A stretch of 64,000 nt of DNA, taken from NCBI RefSeq assembly GCF_900100485.1, contig NZ_FNDH01000014.1, positions 1 through 64,000 on the forward strand, in the 5' to 3' direction. The DNA is from Nitrosomonas sp. Nm132 (lineage in GTDB: Bacteria; Pseudomonadota; Gammaproteobacteria; Burkholderiales; Nitrosomonadaceae). The position numbers and the translations under genes are program-made. The notes beneath the pieces are model-generated. The model was not told where the DNA came from. It saw nothing but the letters and a program-made list of their open reading frames with translations, and made no database searches. This document shows positions 36,511-45,308 of the stretch, piece by piece (position 1 is the stretch's first letter; each line of letters starts with the position of its first letter).

Positions 36511-37400
36511 TTACCGTGTCTCTGATTATCGCTCTTACCCTTATGTTCAGCTTGATACTGCTGGCTTGGTTCGCTGCTCCGGCCTTGGTGCGCCGTGGCT
36601 TTCGTGCTCCGCGCCGGCTCGAGCAGAGCAGTCCTGCCGAACTCGGACTCGCCTATCGTGAGATACGCATCCCCACCGCCCGCGGCAAGCAGTTATTCGG
36701 CTGGTTGATCCCGGCTCCGTTATCCGGACCCCAACCGGTAGTAGCAGCGCTGCACGGCTGGGGTGGCAACGCTGAGGACATGTTGCCTTTCGCTCCGCTG
36801 CTGCATCGCGCTGGCTTGGGTGTGTTGCTGGTGGATGCACGCAATCACGGTCGCAGTGACTCCGATACCTTCTCCTCCATGCCGCGTTTTGCCGAAGATC
36901 TCCAGCATGCCCTGGATTGGCTAATCGAGCAGCCCGAGGCGGATCCGGCACGCTTGGCGATTCTGGGTCACTCAGTAGGCGCTGCTGCCTGTCTACTGGT
37001 TGCTTCGCATCGTCGCGGACTGGCCGCGGTGATCAGCATCGCTGCCTTTGTGCATCCCGCCGAAATGATGCGCCAGGTAATGGCCGTCCATCATATCCCT
37101 TACTGGCCTATTGGCCGCTGGGTTATAGGTTACGTGGAGCGCACCATTGGCCATCGGCTGGACGATATTGCTCCCCTCTATACTCTCCAAGCTATCCATT
37201 GCCCGGTATTGTTGGTACACGGAGACCGGGATCGCACCGTGCCGGTAGCCGCTGCCGAAACCCTCTACGCCCACCGTTACAGCGACGCTGTGCAACTTTG
37301 GGTCATTCCTGGTGTGGCTCACGACTCGGTGGAGGCCATTCAAGCGCATGGCGATCGGTTACTGCAATTTCTCAATATAGCCATGAATCGAGATAAGTGA
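36462..37400 (+). CDS. Membrane-anchored alpha/beta hydrolase (S33-like)
   Basis: The 312-residue protein has an N-terminal membrane anchor (VTVSLIIALTLMFSLILLAWFAAPAL) and an alpha/beta-hydrolase fold: VVAALHGWGGNAEDMLPF (HG oxyanion motif), LVDARNHGRSDSD, the nucleophile elbow GHSVGA (Ser near residue 170), VLLVHGDRDRTVP with the acid, and VAHDSVEA with the catalytic His. It resembles serine aminopeptidase S33/lysophospholipase-like enzymes. The start given is a TTG; a GTG near residue 18 is an alternative. The GC content is visibly higher than that of the flanking DNA, suggesting separate acquisition. Confidence 0.8.
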   Translation: MSRLCFNNESPCRRILVTVSLIIALTLMFSLILLAWFAAPALVRRGFRAPRRLEQSSPAELGLAYREIRIPTARGKQLFGWLIPAPLSGPQPVVAALHGWGGNAEDMLPFAPLLHRAGLGVLLVDARNHGRSDSDTFSSMPRFAEDLQHALDWLIEQPEADPARLAILGHSVGAAACLLVASHRRGLAAVISIAAFVHPAEMMRQVMAVHHIPYWPIGRWVIGYVERTIGHRLDDIAPLYTLQAIHCPVLLVHGDRDRTVPVAAAETLYAHRYSDAVQLWVIPGVAHDSVEAIQAHGDRLLQFLNIAMNRDK

Positions 37401-37667
37401 GAGGAATTCTTTAGGATTGTATGTTTAAGTGATTCTGTCGCAAAGTTTGAAATTCTGCCGAAATTGGATCTCCTTCCTAGAGGTAATCAGATAGTGAAGC
37501 GATGATGATAGATTCAAAAGCAGCCAATTCGAGCGGGGTATCCTCCTTTGGATGTGTCCGTTAATATGTGGCTTATCCGATCAGCTGTTGACAATTGGAA
37601 GAAATAATGCGGGAGCGCGGCGTTACGGTTGACTTCGCCCAAAAAAATGGTAATTCAGTCATTAATT
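37401..37667. other. Intergenic region between hydrolase and arfB remnant
   Basis: I see no gene or clear signal here, only short open frames without homology. Confidence 0.3.
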
Positions 37668-38014
37668 ATGTTGAGAATATCAAGCAATATATCCATACCC
37701 TTGACTGAGATCGAAATTCAGGCGGTACGCGCCCAGGGCTCTGGCGGGCAGAATGTAAATAAAGTAGCTACTGCAGTTCATTTGCGGTTCGATATAAAGG
37801 CTTCATCACTTAGGCTCAGCGGTATAGCAGTCAGATTAAGAACAGAGAAGATGCATTCAATCGACTACGAGAGATTATCAAAAGCGCCACTGTCCAGATA
37901 AAACCACGAAAACCTACTAAACCATCCAAAGCTTCCAAGATAAAGCGTTTGGAACATAAAGCCATTCAAAGTCAAAGAAAGTCGTTACGTGGGAAGGTTG
38001 AGAAGGAGAACTAA
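37668..38014 (+). pseudogene. arfB: arfB (peptidyl-tRNA hydrolase/ribosome rescue) with internal deletion
   Basis: The ATG at 37668 opens the usual ArfB N-terminus ([18 protein letters not shown]) followed by the catalytic loop [18 protein letters not shown]. After KASSL the frame jumps: the expected middle of the protein is missing and the C-terminal part resumes in another frame with [19 protein letters not shown] and the basic tail KPRKPTKPSKASKIKRLEHK, stop at 38012-38014. ArfB rescues stalled ribosomes; this copy cannot make a complete protein although its GGQ loop is intact. It is normally chromosomal, so this is a displaced piece. Confidence 0.82.
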
Positions 38015-38185
38015 ACTACCACCTACTGAAAGTAGACTGGTTAGCGCAACTTAGGGGTCGACGACTAAAGCCGTCTACTTGCATCAAGCTAAGCGCGCAT
38101 GAGTCAACAAATTTAAAGTCTAGGTCACAGTCTAAAGACAGTAGTTTTTACCAAATTTATGGAATAAAAAGTAAGCCACAAGAAT

Positions 38186-38610
38186 TCATGTAAACGAACT
38201 GCATTTGATCCGTTCTCTCTGTTCCTCCCACAACGCCGGCGGATCAACCACCAGATTGAGCAAAATAATGTTATCTGGCAAAGTATCATCCATGATTGCA
38301 GTAACAATATCCGGCGCAAGCGTGGTCAGGTTAACCATACGGCTCACGTAACTACTGTCGATAACTTCACGAGAGCTATCTCTTTCAGGGATTTAGCCTC
38401 ACCCGATTCCAACATAGCAAGCCAGCGGTGCCCTCTGGCCAGAGCCAACTGCAAAGGTGTCACCGCCGTATCCCAGGGTCGAGCCTTTGCAGTTTCGCCA
38501 TTGGGCAACGTGACCAACTTACGTCCACTGCGACGAGCCAACCTGTTATTAATTGCCGCGCTCATCATTTTTGCGCTTTGGCTTACGGGGATATGTTTAA
38601 AAGGGACTGA
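38186..38610 (-). pseudogene. Large serine recombinase-like C-terminal remnant
   Basis: The minus strand encodes GRKLVTLPNG, TPLQLALARGHRWLAML and SGEAKSLKEIAL, then after a one-base shift REVIDSSYVSRMVNLTTLAP, DIVTAIMDDTLP and a C-terminal LWEEQRERIKC. The HTH-like YVSRMVNLTTLAPDIVTAI is the usual C-terminal end of a group of resolvase/invertase-type recombinases. The catalytic domain is absent. It and the arfB fragment converge on 38020-38180. Confidence 0.5.
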
Positions 38611-38779
38611 TATCGAGCGACACATTAAGGTCAACAGCGGCCAAGGTCGTTCACCCTATTCAGTTATTTTTCTCGCCAGAATAGCTTGCTGCTATGTCGT
38701 TTTTGAATTATCCGCCTCAATGTTGGAGCAGGCGCAAGCCCTTTTAGTAGATTACTTCGATTCATTGGAGAGAGAGTAA

Positions 38780-39023
38780 ATTCGTGGGGATACATCAGGG
38801 TTTGAGCTGATGCAGATGTTTAAAAAAGGACTGGTGAATGCCTGCAAATATGGACAAGGGCTCATAGGTGGAATCCGTCTCTTTGGAAGATAATTTGGCA
38901 TTTACACAAAATAAATCAAACCTACCAGAGAGTTGGCTTTAACCGTCATACTTTTTTGCAACAGAGCCTCTGTAAGTATAGGTTTTAATACAGTGATGAC
39001 TCAAAGTAGGGATAAGAAACGAT
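38780..39023. other. Intergenic region
   Basis: No gene is recognised. It separates recombinase debris from the parAB operon. Confidence 0.3.
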
Positions 39024-39050
39024 AGGGGTGTTCCTAGTAGGAACACCTCT
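39024..39050. terminator. Hairpin downstream of parB
   Basis: The 11-nt arms (39024-39034 and 39040-39050) pair with one G-T wobble around a 5-nt loop. A run of five T follows on the plus strand; the minus-strand parAB transcript would end here 20 nt after its stop codon. It is best read as a bidirectional terminator. Confidence 0.6.
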
Positions 39051-39069
39051 AGATTTTTCATACCACACA

Positions 39070-40146
39070 TTATTGCTCTCTTTTTTCAGATGCTACTTGC
39101 GCTGCTTTAAGCCGTAGTGTCTCGTATAGTGCTTCTTCAAGCTCTGACGAATCGATATCAGGAGCAATACGAATTTTTATTTGATTGCCATCACGTGTAA
39201 GTGTGCAGAATTCTTGGCCATGGTAGCCACGGGTAAGTACCCTGCTTGTTCGTGGCGGTTTAGTAGTAAAGCGCGTTTCTATCCAAGCTGAGGCCCGTAC
39301 TTGAGTAAGTTTTCCATCTCGAATCAGTGATAAGGCATCAAAAACCAAATCCCCCCGTCCATTTTTACAGTGTTTTGCAAGAGCTTCCGCAGCATTTGCA
39401 CCGATAAGATTATGATGATTATTGAGCAGATCATGAATTTTTTCTGAAAAGTGATCAAAACTCAGAAGACGTTGAATTTGGGTAGTAGAGTACCCTGTCT
39501 CTCTTGCTAGCGCTCGTACTGATTGTATGGCACCCATCTTCAGCAATAATTTAAATCCTTGATAAATTTGAAAATCGGAGAGAGCGCGATGAAATAAGTT
39601 CTCAAAAAGTAGTGCTCTGGCTGCCTGGTTATCGTCCATTTTTCGAACGATGCACGAAATAGCTTGAAGTCCATTAAGCTTACAAGCTTCTAGGCGATGT
39701 TCTCCAGCAATGAGTTCATATTCACCATTTCTAATAGGGCGAACTAAGATCGGTTGGTGAAGACCATCATTGCGCATATTTTCAGCAAGATCTGCGACAT
39801 GCGCTTCATCAAGTCGATTTTTTGGTTGGTAGGGGCTACGTTTTATTTTATCAATTGATAGTTGTTGAACAATTTCATCTGGGCGCAATATAAAATCCTG
39901 GTTAGATTTTGTTTGTGACGCCAAGTCATTATCGTTGTGAAGAGAATGTGCACTGATATCAGTTTCTTGAGTGACATTAGTTTGCGTCACATTTCCAGAA
40001 AAAGCCGTAGGAAATGATGTTTCATCGAAAGAATCAATGTTTACAAAGTCTGGCAGGCGTTCTGTTATTGACTGATCAACGAAATTAATTTTCCCTTTCT
40101 GAACAAGGCCACTAACTTTGGGAGGAACTTTCTTTTTCATGTTCAT
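39070..40146 (-). CDS. parB: ParB-family partition protein
   Basis: The 358-residue DNA-binding partner of ParA has a ParB N-domain from about residue 95: LSIDKIKRSPYQPKNRLDEAHVADLAENM, the CTP-binding motif GEHRLEACKLNGL (about 148-160), LLFENLFHRALSDFQIYQGF, and an HTH SVRALARETGYSTTQIQRLLSF. The C-terminal part (about 260-358) should dimerise. The first 90 residues are poorly conserved. Its ATG overlaps the parA stop (ATGA). The centromere site is not evident. This is a second partition system besides the KorB-like gene. Confidence 0.9.
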   Translation of the reverse strand: MNMKKKVPPKVSGLVQKGKINFVDQSITERLPDFVNIDSFDETSFPTAFSGNVTQTNVTQETDISAHSLHNDNDLASQTKSNQDFILRPDEIVQQLSIDKIKRSPYQPKNRLDEAHVADLAENMRNDGLHQPILVRPIRNGEYELIAGEHRLEACKLNGLQAISCIVRKMDDNQAARALLFENLFHRALSDFQIYQGFKLLLKMGAIQSVRALARETGYSTTQIQRLLSFDHFSEKIHDLLNNHHNLIGANAAEALAKHCKNGRGDLVFDALSLIRDGKLTQVRASAWIETRFTTKPPRTSRVLTRGYHGQEFCTLTRDGNQIKIRIAPDIDSSELEEALYETLRLKAAQVASEKREQ

Positions 40147-41204
40147 AGGGCTTTTACTGTAATAGGAATAGCGGGAATGCCGTTTAATTTAATGCCATAG
40201 TGCTTAATTAACGACTTGGTCAAATCGATAATAGCACGCGCTCCAACGGAAGAGGGCTCGCGCTCGATTAAAGGCCCACTTTTTTGTTCCTGAAATAAGT
40301 CCATTTGTCGCATAAAACCAGCAGAGTGTGGAATGATATTGTCGTCAAGCTCATTCGGGTATTTCGTCATAAGAGTTGAAAGAGCATCTTTCGGTGGTCC
40401 ATAGCTAGGATGATAGCCATTGGCGACGATATGTACATTGAGCTCAAAACCCTGTCCAGCAAACGCACGATTAAGTTCTGTGATATTTGAAGCAAGGACT
40501 TCCATGGCTTTTAGAGACTGTCCATCTAACCAGACTACGGCTAGAATCGTTTTACTGGCAAACATTAGCGTATTGGTCAATAAAGTAGTTCCTGGTGCTG
40601 AATCTATAACGATTACATCGTAATTAGTCAGGATCTCCATCTGAGAGTCTAGTAAGCGCTTAAAAGCTGCTTCACGATTTGTTGCGCCCATAAGCCAGCT
40701 GTCTGCATCTGCCAAGGTAATATCAGATGCAATCAAATCCAACATGCCTCCTGCGTAAATCTGACGCATAGCGCTCTGTAGATTGACATGCTCTCGGCGG
40801 TATTGGCGGCGCATCAATTCGCCAATGTGAACAATCTCTTCGGTCACCCAATTAATGCCAAACATGCTGGTCAATGAAGCTTGGGGATCACCATCAATCA
40901 TCAATACTCTATGACCAAATAATGCTAAAGCGGAGGAGATATTTGCGGCAATAGTTGTCTTCCCAGTTCCTCCCTTTGACATGCGGCAATTGATGATTGG
41001 TGGAATAGAAAGACTGTGCGGTATTTCAGGGGATGCTGATAAAAGCTTCAGTCGTGCTTGTCTGATCTGTTCGGCAGTATAAAGGCGATGATAAGGTTCA
41101 CCGTTGCTGTCGCGATCGCCAAACAAATTCCGAAAAGCTTTGTTTGATCCGGAAAAACCAACGAATTCCTGAGCAAAGCGCGATTTAACTCCGTAATTCC
41201 TCAT
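40143..41204 (-). CDS. parA: ParA-family partition ATPase
   Basis: I choose ATG 41204 because GAGGG lies 6 nt upstream; the longer frame to 41237 lacks such a site. The 353-residue protein has an N-terminal HTH-like region and the deviant Walker A KGGTGKTT (77-84), ALFGHRVLMIDGDPQASLTSMFG (Walker A'), and DVIVIDSAPGTTLLTNTLMFAS (Walker B). The N-terminal extension is that of type Ia ParA proteins, which also repress their own operon. The operator should lie in the AT-rich 41205-41560 gap. Confidence 0.92.
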   Translation of the reverse strand: MRNYGVKSRFAQEFVGFSGSNKAFRNLFGDRDSNGEPYHRLYTAEQIRQARLKLLSASPEIPHSLSIPPIINCRMSKGGTGKTTIAANISSALALFGHRVLMIDGDPQASLTSMFGINWVTEEIVHIGELMRRQYRREHVNLQSAMRQIYAGGMLDLIASDITLADADSWLMGATNREAAFKRLLDSQMEILTNYDVIVIDSAPGTTLLTNTLMFASKTILAVVWLDGQSLKAMEVLASNITELNRAFAGQGFELNVHIVANGYHPSYGPPKDALSTLMTKYPNELDDNIIPHSAGFMRQMDLFQEQKSGPLIEREPSSVGARAIIDLTKSLIKHYGIKLNGIPAIPITVKAL

Positions 41205-41560
41205 GAAGATCCCTCTATATGTGAATAAAAGCTCCAATTATATTTTCATGATAAATTAGAAGCTGGTACATATCAAGGTCGTTAGATGAATAATGTTGCT
41301 ATTAAATATTAATGTGATACTGGGATAATAATAGATGTATGGAACAAGGATGATTTAATCGAAATAGATAAACTTTAGAAAATATATTATGCAGAAGTGA
41401 GTAATAAAACTCTTGATGGAAAGAATATTTTTAAGAAACTGTTTGGAAATTCTGAATAAATTTGTTTATGCAGTGCTAAATGAATCGCGGATTCAAATAT
41501 TGAATATCCCCAAGTCAAATTTCAATAAAATCCAGTAATAATTATTTAGAAGAGGAATAC
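41205..41560. other. AT-rich region upstream of parA
   Basis: No gene is seen. Promoter and operator for parAB on the minus strand are expected here. The right end contains the ribosome-binding site (AGAGGAA) of the restriction-enzyme remnant. Confidence 0.35.
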
Positions 41561-41829
41561 ATGACAGATTTACATGAGTTGCTCAAGAGCTATCGCAATG
41601 CGTCACGCACCGAGAGGAAAAAAGCAATTACTTTGTGCTGTTAATCAAATACTTCCTCAAACATGACCTAACCTACTCCCTCAATTTTTCAGATGTATGG
41701 ACGTATGCTGACTGGGCGAACCAACAAAATATGGATAGCCGTGATGTAGGTATCGATTTGGTAGTCAAGCTTGACGATGAGGATGGTAGAAGATTGTCCT
41801 TTGCTGAAAGGACGTTTTGTAATCATTAA
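41561..41829 (+). pseudogene. Type ISP restriction-modification/helicase protein, N-terminal fragment
   Basis: The ATG at 41561 gives MTDLHELLKSYRNASRTER, the start of large DEAD-helicase type ISP restriction-modification proteins. A one-base loss in the A-run about 41620-41626 shifts the frame, after which NYFVLLIKYFLKHDLTYSLN, FSDVWTYADWANQQ and DVGIDLVVKLDD follow, still in family order. Homology stops about 41790. Only about 80 of over 1,000 residues remain. Confidence 0.65.
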
Positions 41830-41942
41830 AGTGTCCGCTTCCTTGTGATGTTTACGTTGAAAATGAACAGCTGATTGTAATGGATTGAATAGAAATGTTA
41901 ATCCACACAGGAACATCACCGTTTTTTAAAGATTCTCGGGGG

Positions 41943-41968
41943 TTGGGACAGACAGTCCCAATATTTTT
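41943..41968 (+). terminator. Rho-independent terminator left of the origin
   Basis: TTGGGAC (41943-41949) and GTCCCAA (41955-41961) pair around AGACA, followed by TATTTTT. It would shield the origin from transcription coming from the left. Confidence 0.7.
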
Positions 41969-42199
41969 GTGAGTGAAAGCGCTCACGATACGCTGTTTAT
42001 TATTAATAAGTGTTTAATAAAGCGTTTTAACCTTTCCCTGGGGTGTTAAATATTAGAGCAGGGGAAGAAGGGGGTTAACTAATTTAATTGGAGCGAATAC
42101 GATTCGATCTGGTGCGAAATAGGCTGGGTATTAGTGTAGATTTATCTCTTTGTTTTATGTTTGCTCAAATTATTTATTTTTACAGTTAGTGGATTGTAG

Positions 42200-42220
42200 T
42201 TATCCAAAATGTTATCCACA
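42200..42220. promoter_or_regulatory. DnaA boxes at the plasmid origin
   Basis: TTATCCACA (42212-42220) is a perfect consensus DnaA box; TTATCCAAA (42200-42208) is a near match 3 nt before it. They lie in a very AT-rich stretch (about 42130-42345) next to the iterons, where the strands should first open. Confidence 0.8.
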
Positions 42221-42346
42221 TATTCACAGCTATGATTAAGTAAAGATTAATATATAAAAGATTAAAAGAAGAAAAGAATAGTGGTTTTTACCGATATTTA
42301 ATATGTAATTAAAACATAAAGATACACAATCTTTTTATATGCGAAT

Positions 42347-42641
42347 TGTGAGCTATAACCTCCATCTTTTACGTAGTGTGAGTCATAACCACCTCATTTT
42401 GTTATAAGTGTGAGTTATAACCACCAAATGTGTGAGTCATAACCACCACTTTTTAGTTGAAGTGTGAGCTATAACCTCCATTCTGAACAGAAAAATGTGA
42501 ATTTTTTATGCTGAAATGGGTAAGAATTTGTTAGAAAAATCGTTGTGTGAATTGTAACCACCACATAGTGTGAGTTATGACCACCACTTTTTGAATGAAG
42601 TGTGACTTATAGCCACCACAAAATGTGAGTCATAACCACTA
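42347..42641 (+). repeat. Nine iterons of the replication origin (oriV)
   Basis: Nine 18-bp direct repeats of consensus TGTGAGTYATAACCACCA start at 42347, 42377, 42409, 42431, 42463, 42546, 42569, 42601 and 42624. Spacings of 22-23, 30-32 and one of 83 nt are near multiples of the helical turn, so the repeats would face one side of the DNA. They lie between the DnaA boxes and the 3' end of the initiator gene and are presumably bound by it. Confidence 0.93.
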
Positions 42642-42646
42642 CATTA

Positions 42647-43756
42647 TTAAGAATTATTCACAGATATTAGGTTTGAGTCGATGATATGTTTATCTGAATC
42701 GCTGTTGCGTTTATTGGCGGCCTTTTGTTCACTAATAAACTCATTTGATGGATAAATTATGTATTTAACATCTGTAATTGCGCGGCTTTTTTTACGTTCG
42801 TCTGTTTCATAGCTTGCTATGATATTCTTTTCTTTAAGTTCGTCTAACGCGGAGAGCACTTTTTTTCTGTTATCAATTTCTCTGCTTTGCTGCAATAACC
42901 CGGTGCTTTTCAAATCTGAATACATGAAATGATAGTTATTGATAAAATTGGCGTGCCGGTAACGATTGATTAATTTCTTGTAAATTAAACGAGTTAATTG
43001 CTCATCGCAGCTCATCAAACGATCATAGTTAAACTGTCTGTATTCAAGCTGATTTATTGCATGGCTAATAAACAGAGGCAATCTACCGATATGTTGTGCG
43101 TCGGTATCGGCCAGATACTCTTCACGACCAACGGTTACCAGATCTTGTAGAATGGAACCCTTCCAGATTTCTTTTTTATCTTTAGAGAGCGTGATTACAC
43201 AAGAACTCATTACTTCTATAGCATGTTTTATCTGGTTAATATTTCGGTCACGACCTCTGGATGCGAGTTCTTTCAAAACCATTCTTAAAGAAAACCGTAC
43301 CCATGTTTCGATTTTGTTGACATCATGAATACCATGATTTTGTATAGTGAGAATTTTTTTTAAAGCTTCTTCTACAAGTTCTTCAGTTATACCAGGGAAG
43401 AACGCTTGATATTTATTATTCCCTTGTTTTATTAAGGCGGGTTGAATGCGGACAGTAAAATTGCTGCCTTTCTCCGTATAGTTCCATTCATAGGGGTCAG
43501 CATGGCCTGTCTCTGTTCTTAATTTTTTTACCTGGGCAGGTGTCAGAAAATATTTCGGAATGCTTTCCCATATTTCAATGGTATTTGAAACCTCACTTTT
43601 GTCATTGGTGACAAATTGTGAGAATAGATCAAGCTGAAAGCTTTTGATGTACTTTTCTGGTGGTTTTTTCACTAGCTTATATTGTGCATGAGGGAGTACA
43701 CATTTACTTGCAGATGCATGCGTAATTGTACTATTAATTATCTGTGTGTCACTCAT
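42647..43756 (-). CDS. Plasmid replication initiator (iteron-binding Rep)
   Basis: I assign this 369-residue protein as the initiator from context and fold. It is next to nine iterons and DnaA boxes, and the central part looks like winged-helix domains (IETWVRFSLRMVLKELASRGRD, PLFISHAINQLEYRQFNYDRL, LTRLIYKKLINRYRHANFIN, QSREIDNRKKVLSALDEL). No clear identity to TrfA, RepA or Rep_3 families is visible to me. Unusually, the iterons follow the stop codon rather than precede the gene. The gene starts 39 nt after traM on the same strand, so it may be co-transcribed with traKLM as well as from its own promoter. Confidence 0.72.
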   Translation of the reverse strand: MSDTQIINSTITHASASKCVLPHAQYKLVKKPPEKYIKSFQLDLFSQFVTNDKSEVSNTIEIWESIPKYFLTPAQVKKLRTETGHADPYEWNYTEKGSNFTVRIQPALIKQGNNKYQAFFPGITEELVEEALKKILTIQNHGIHDVNKIETWVRFSLRMVLKELASRGRDRNINQIKHAIEVMSSCVITLSKDKKEIWKGSILQDLVTVGREEYLADTDAQHIGRLPLFISHAINQLEYRQFNYDRLMSCDEQLTRLIYKKLINRYRHANFINNYHFMYSDLKSTGLLQQSREIDNRKKVLSALDELKEKNIIASYETDERKKSRAITDVKYIIYPSNEFISEQKAANKRNSDSDKHIIDSNLISVNNS

Positions 43757-43795
43757 ATCAGAACCTCTGAAATTTTTACCCTCATGAGATAAGCC

Positions 43796-44239
43796 CTAGA
43801 AAACAAGTACCATAACCAGGACAGCAATGAAGAACAGGCCTGTGGCCAATAAATTGAGGATGACTGCTTGCCTGGTACTTTGGGCGAGAGTGGATACCTC
43901 TTTTATTTTCTCGTTAAAACCGGATTCGATTTTTTGATCGATTGACTCAAAACAAGCATTGATTATTTGCTCGGTTAATAGATGGGTGTTTCGAGAGCTT
44001 GCCTGGAGCAGCGTATTGGCTTTATTTTCCGTAGCCTGCGACCATAGGCTGATATTTTCTTCCAATGTCGAGCGGAAATTATTTAAAAGCACCTGGTGCG
44101 CTTTATTATTTTCCTCAAGCAGGATTTCATTGAGGGTGTGAATCATTAATATCGGATCATCCTTCGTGAGGGCAATGCCGTGTTTGGCAGCGACCCTCTC
44201 AATGATCTTGCTGCAATGATCCCGTTCTATCGTTGTCAT
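43796..44239 (-). CDS. traM: TraM-like protein of the relaxosome operon
   Basis: The 147-residue protein has an N-terminal IncP TraM-like segment (IERVAAKHGIALTKDDPILMIHTLNEILLEE), a long helical body (LLNNFRSTLEENISLWSQATE) and a C-terminal membrane helix (ILNLLATGLFFIAVLVMVLVF). It could anchor the transfer complex to the inner membrane. It overlaps traL by 4 nt (ATGA), so translation is coupled. The rep gene follows 39 nt further. Confidence 0.75.
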   Translation of the reverse strand: MTTIERDHCSKIIERVAAKHGIALTKDDPILMIHTLNEILLEENNKAHQVLLNNFRSTLEENISLWSQATENKANTLLQASSRNTHLLTEQIINACFESIDQKIESGFNEKIKEVSTLAQSTRQAVILNLLATGLFFIAVLVMVLVF

Positions 44240-44967
44240 GTTAAAACAGCGGCCACACTCTCAATGTTCGCGAAGAGCTGTTTCCTTATGATATTTAGCC
44301 GCTGACGCACCATGATAGGCAGGGATTTGCTCTCCAGAGCTTCACTGAAGGTTAATTTGGATTGCAATATCTCGCTCAAATCCTTGCCGAAGGTATCCGC
44401 CTTATAATGAGGGATTCTGATAATGGCCGACACGCGGTTTTTGTTATCCAAATAAGTTTTCATTTCCTCGAATCTTTTACCATCCATTTCTATTTCGCCC
44501 CAGTAGGGGTTCAACCAAACGACAAACAGCGTATCAATTGGAAAGGATCCGATTAAATTCGCAAAACCTGTCAGGGTGTCGAGCAGTGCCTGGCTGCCTG
44601 TAATGACCGTATGAATAACCAGTTCATGGCCCATGTCTGGAAGCAGGGCAGGGATCTGGTTGCTGATGAGATAATGCGACATGGGCACAAAGGTGCTGGC
44701 GCCGTTGTCAATAATGACGTCACTTTCTGATTTACTGATAAGTTCAATCAAGTCGTCGAACTTTCTCGGATCAATTTCATCACCGGACATTACGTTGATC
44801 TTTCGCACGTTTAGCTTTTTGAACCCATGGAATGTTGCGTTCACGGGATCAGTATCCACACAAAGCAGCTTTTTTCCTTTGGCCTGCTTGTGCTGAGCCA
44901 GTGTCGATGCGATGAAAGATTTACCGACACCGCCTTTGCCTTGCAAAATCATATGTATTTTAGCCAT
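44236..44967 (-). CDS. traL: TraL, ParA/MinD-like ATPase of IncP transfer regions
   Basis: This 243-residue ATPase begins MAKIHMILQGKGGVGKSFIA with the deviant Walker A GKGGVGKS (about 10-17). It carries VDTDPVNATFHGFKKLNVRKINVMSGDEI, VIIDNGASTFVPMSHYLISNQIPALL and LFVVWLNPYWGEIE, blocks that I recognise from TraL of IncP plasmids. Its exact task in conjugation is not established. Start and stop overlap by one base with traK (TGATG), and by four with traM, forming a compact operon. Confidence 0.88.
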   Translation of the reverse strand: MAKIHMILQGKGGVGKSFIASTLAQHKQAKGKKLLCVDTDPVNATFHGFKKLNVRKINVMSGDEIDPRKFDDLIELISKSESDVIIDNGASTFVPMSHYLISNQIPALLPDMGHELVIHTVITGSQALLDTLTGFANLIGSFPIDTLFVVWLNPYWGEIEMDGKRFEEMKTYLDNKNRVSAIIRIPHYKADTFGKDLSEILQSKLTFSEALESKSLPIMVRQRLNIIRKQLFANIESVAAVLT

Positions 44968-45308
44968 CAGATTAACTCCTCTTTATCAATGGACGAACGA
45001 TAGTTAAAGCCATTGCTTTCTCGTTCCTGAGTCATGCCGGATACCGGCTGCCTGTGCTTCTTCCTTGCAGATAAATCATCCGGTTTATCAAAAATGTGCC
45101 TTTTGACAAGATTCCTGAACCACAGATAGGAACAACCGATTTTCTTCTCATCTTTTAGCGTCGACCATATCTGTCGCATTGACCATCCGTCATGAAGTGC
45201 CTGGCTGATTTCTGTTTTCAGGGCCAGGAAAGCCGGTTCATATAAATTCCTACGACCTGGATTTTTCTGCTCTCTCAAAGAGATTCGTTCGGATAACGAT
45301 GGGCTCAT
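44967..45308 (-). CDS. traK: TraK-like oriT-binding protein
   Basis: From ATG 45308 (AGGA upstream) the product is 113 aa; a TTG at 45347 is less likely. It is small and basic, with a DNA-binding-like middle (AFLALKTEISQALHDGWSMRQIWSTLKDEKKIGCSYLWFRNLV) and the C-terminal signature GFNYRSSIDKEELI, which matches the end of IncP TraK. TraK wraps oriT DNA in IncP plasmids. The gene is divergent from traJ, with oriT in between. Confidence 0.85.
   Translation of the reverse strand: MSPSLSERISLREQKNPGRRNLYEPAFLALKTEISQALHDGWSMRQIWSTLKDEKKIGCSYLWFRNLVKRHIFDKPDDLSARKKHRQPVSGMTQERESNGFNYRSSIDKEELI

Noticed and set aside
38501-38779. 92-aa open frame with a hydrophobic segment
   Set aside because: It overlaps the recombinase remnant on the other strand, whose conserved residues explain the open frame. 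The hydrophobic part gives no family match.
41997-42130. Integration host factor or partition sites left of the origin
   Set aside because: The region is AT-rich and short matches are expected by chance; no repeated centromere-like motif is visible.
42347-42641. Possible CRISPR array
   Set aside because: The repeats are 18 bp with 4-14-nt or one 65-nt spacing, are not separated by spacers of constant size, and lie next to DnaA boxes and a Rep gene. They are iterons.
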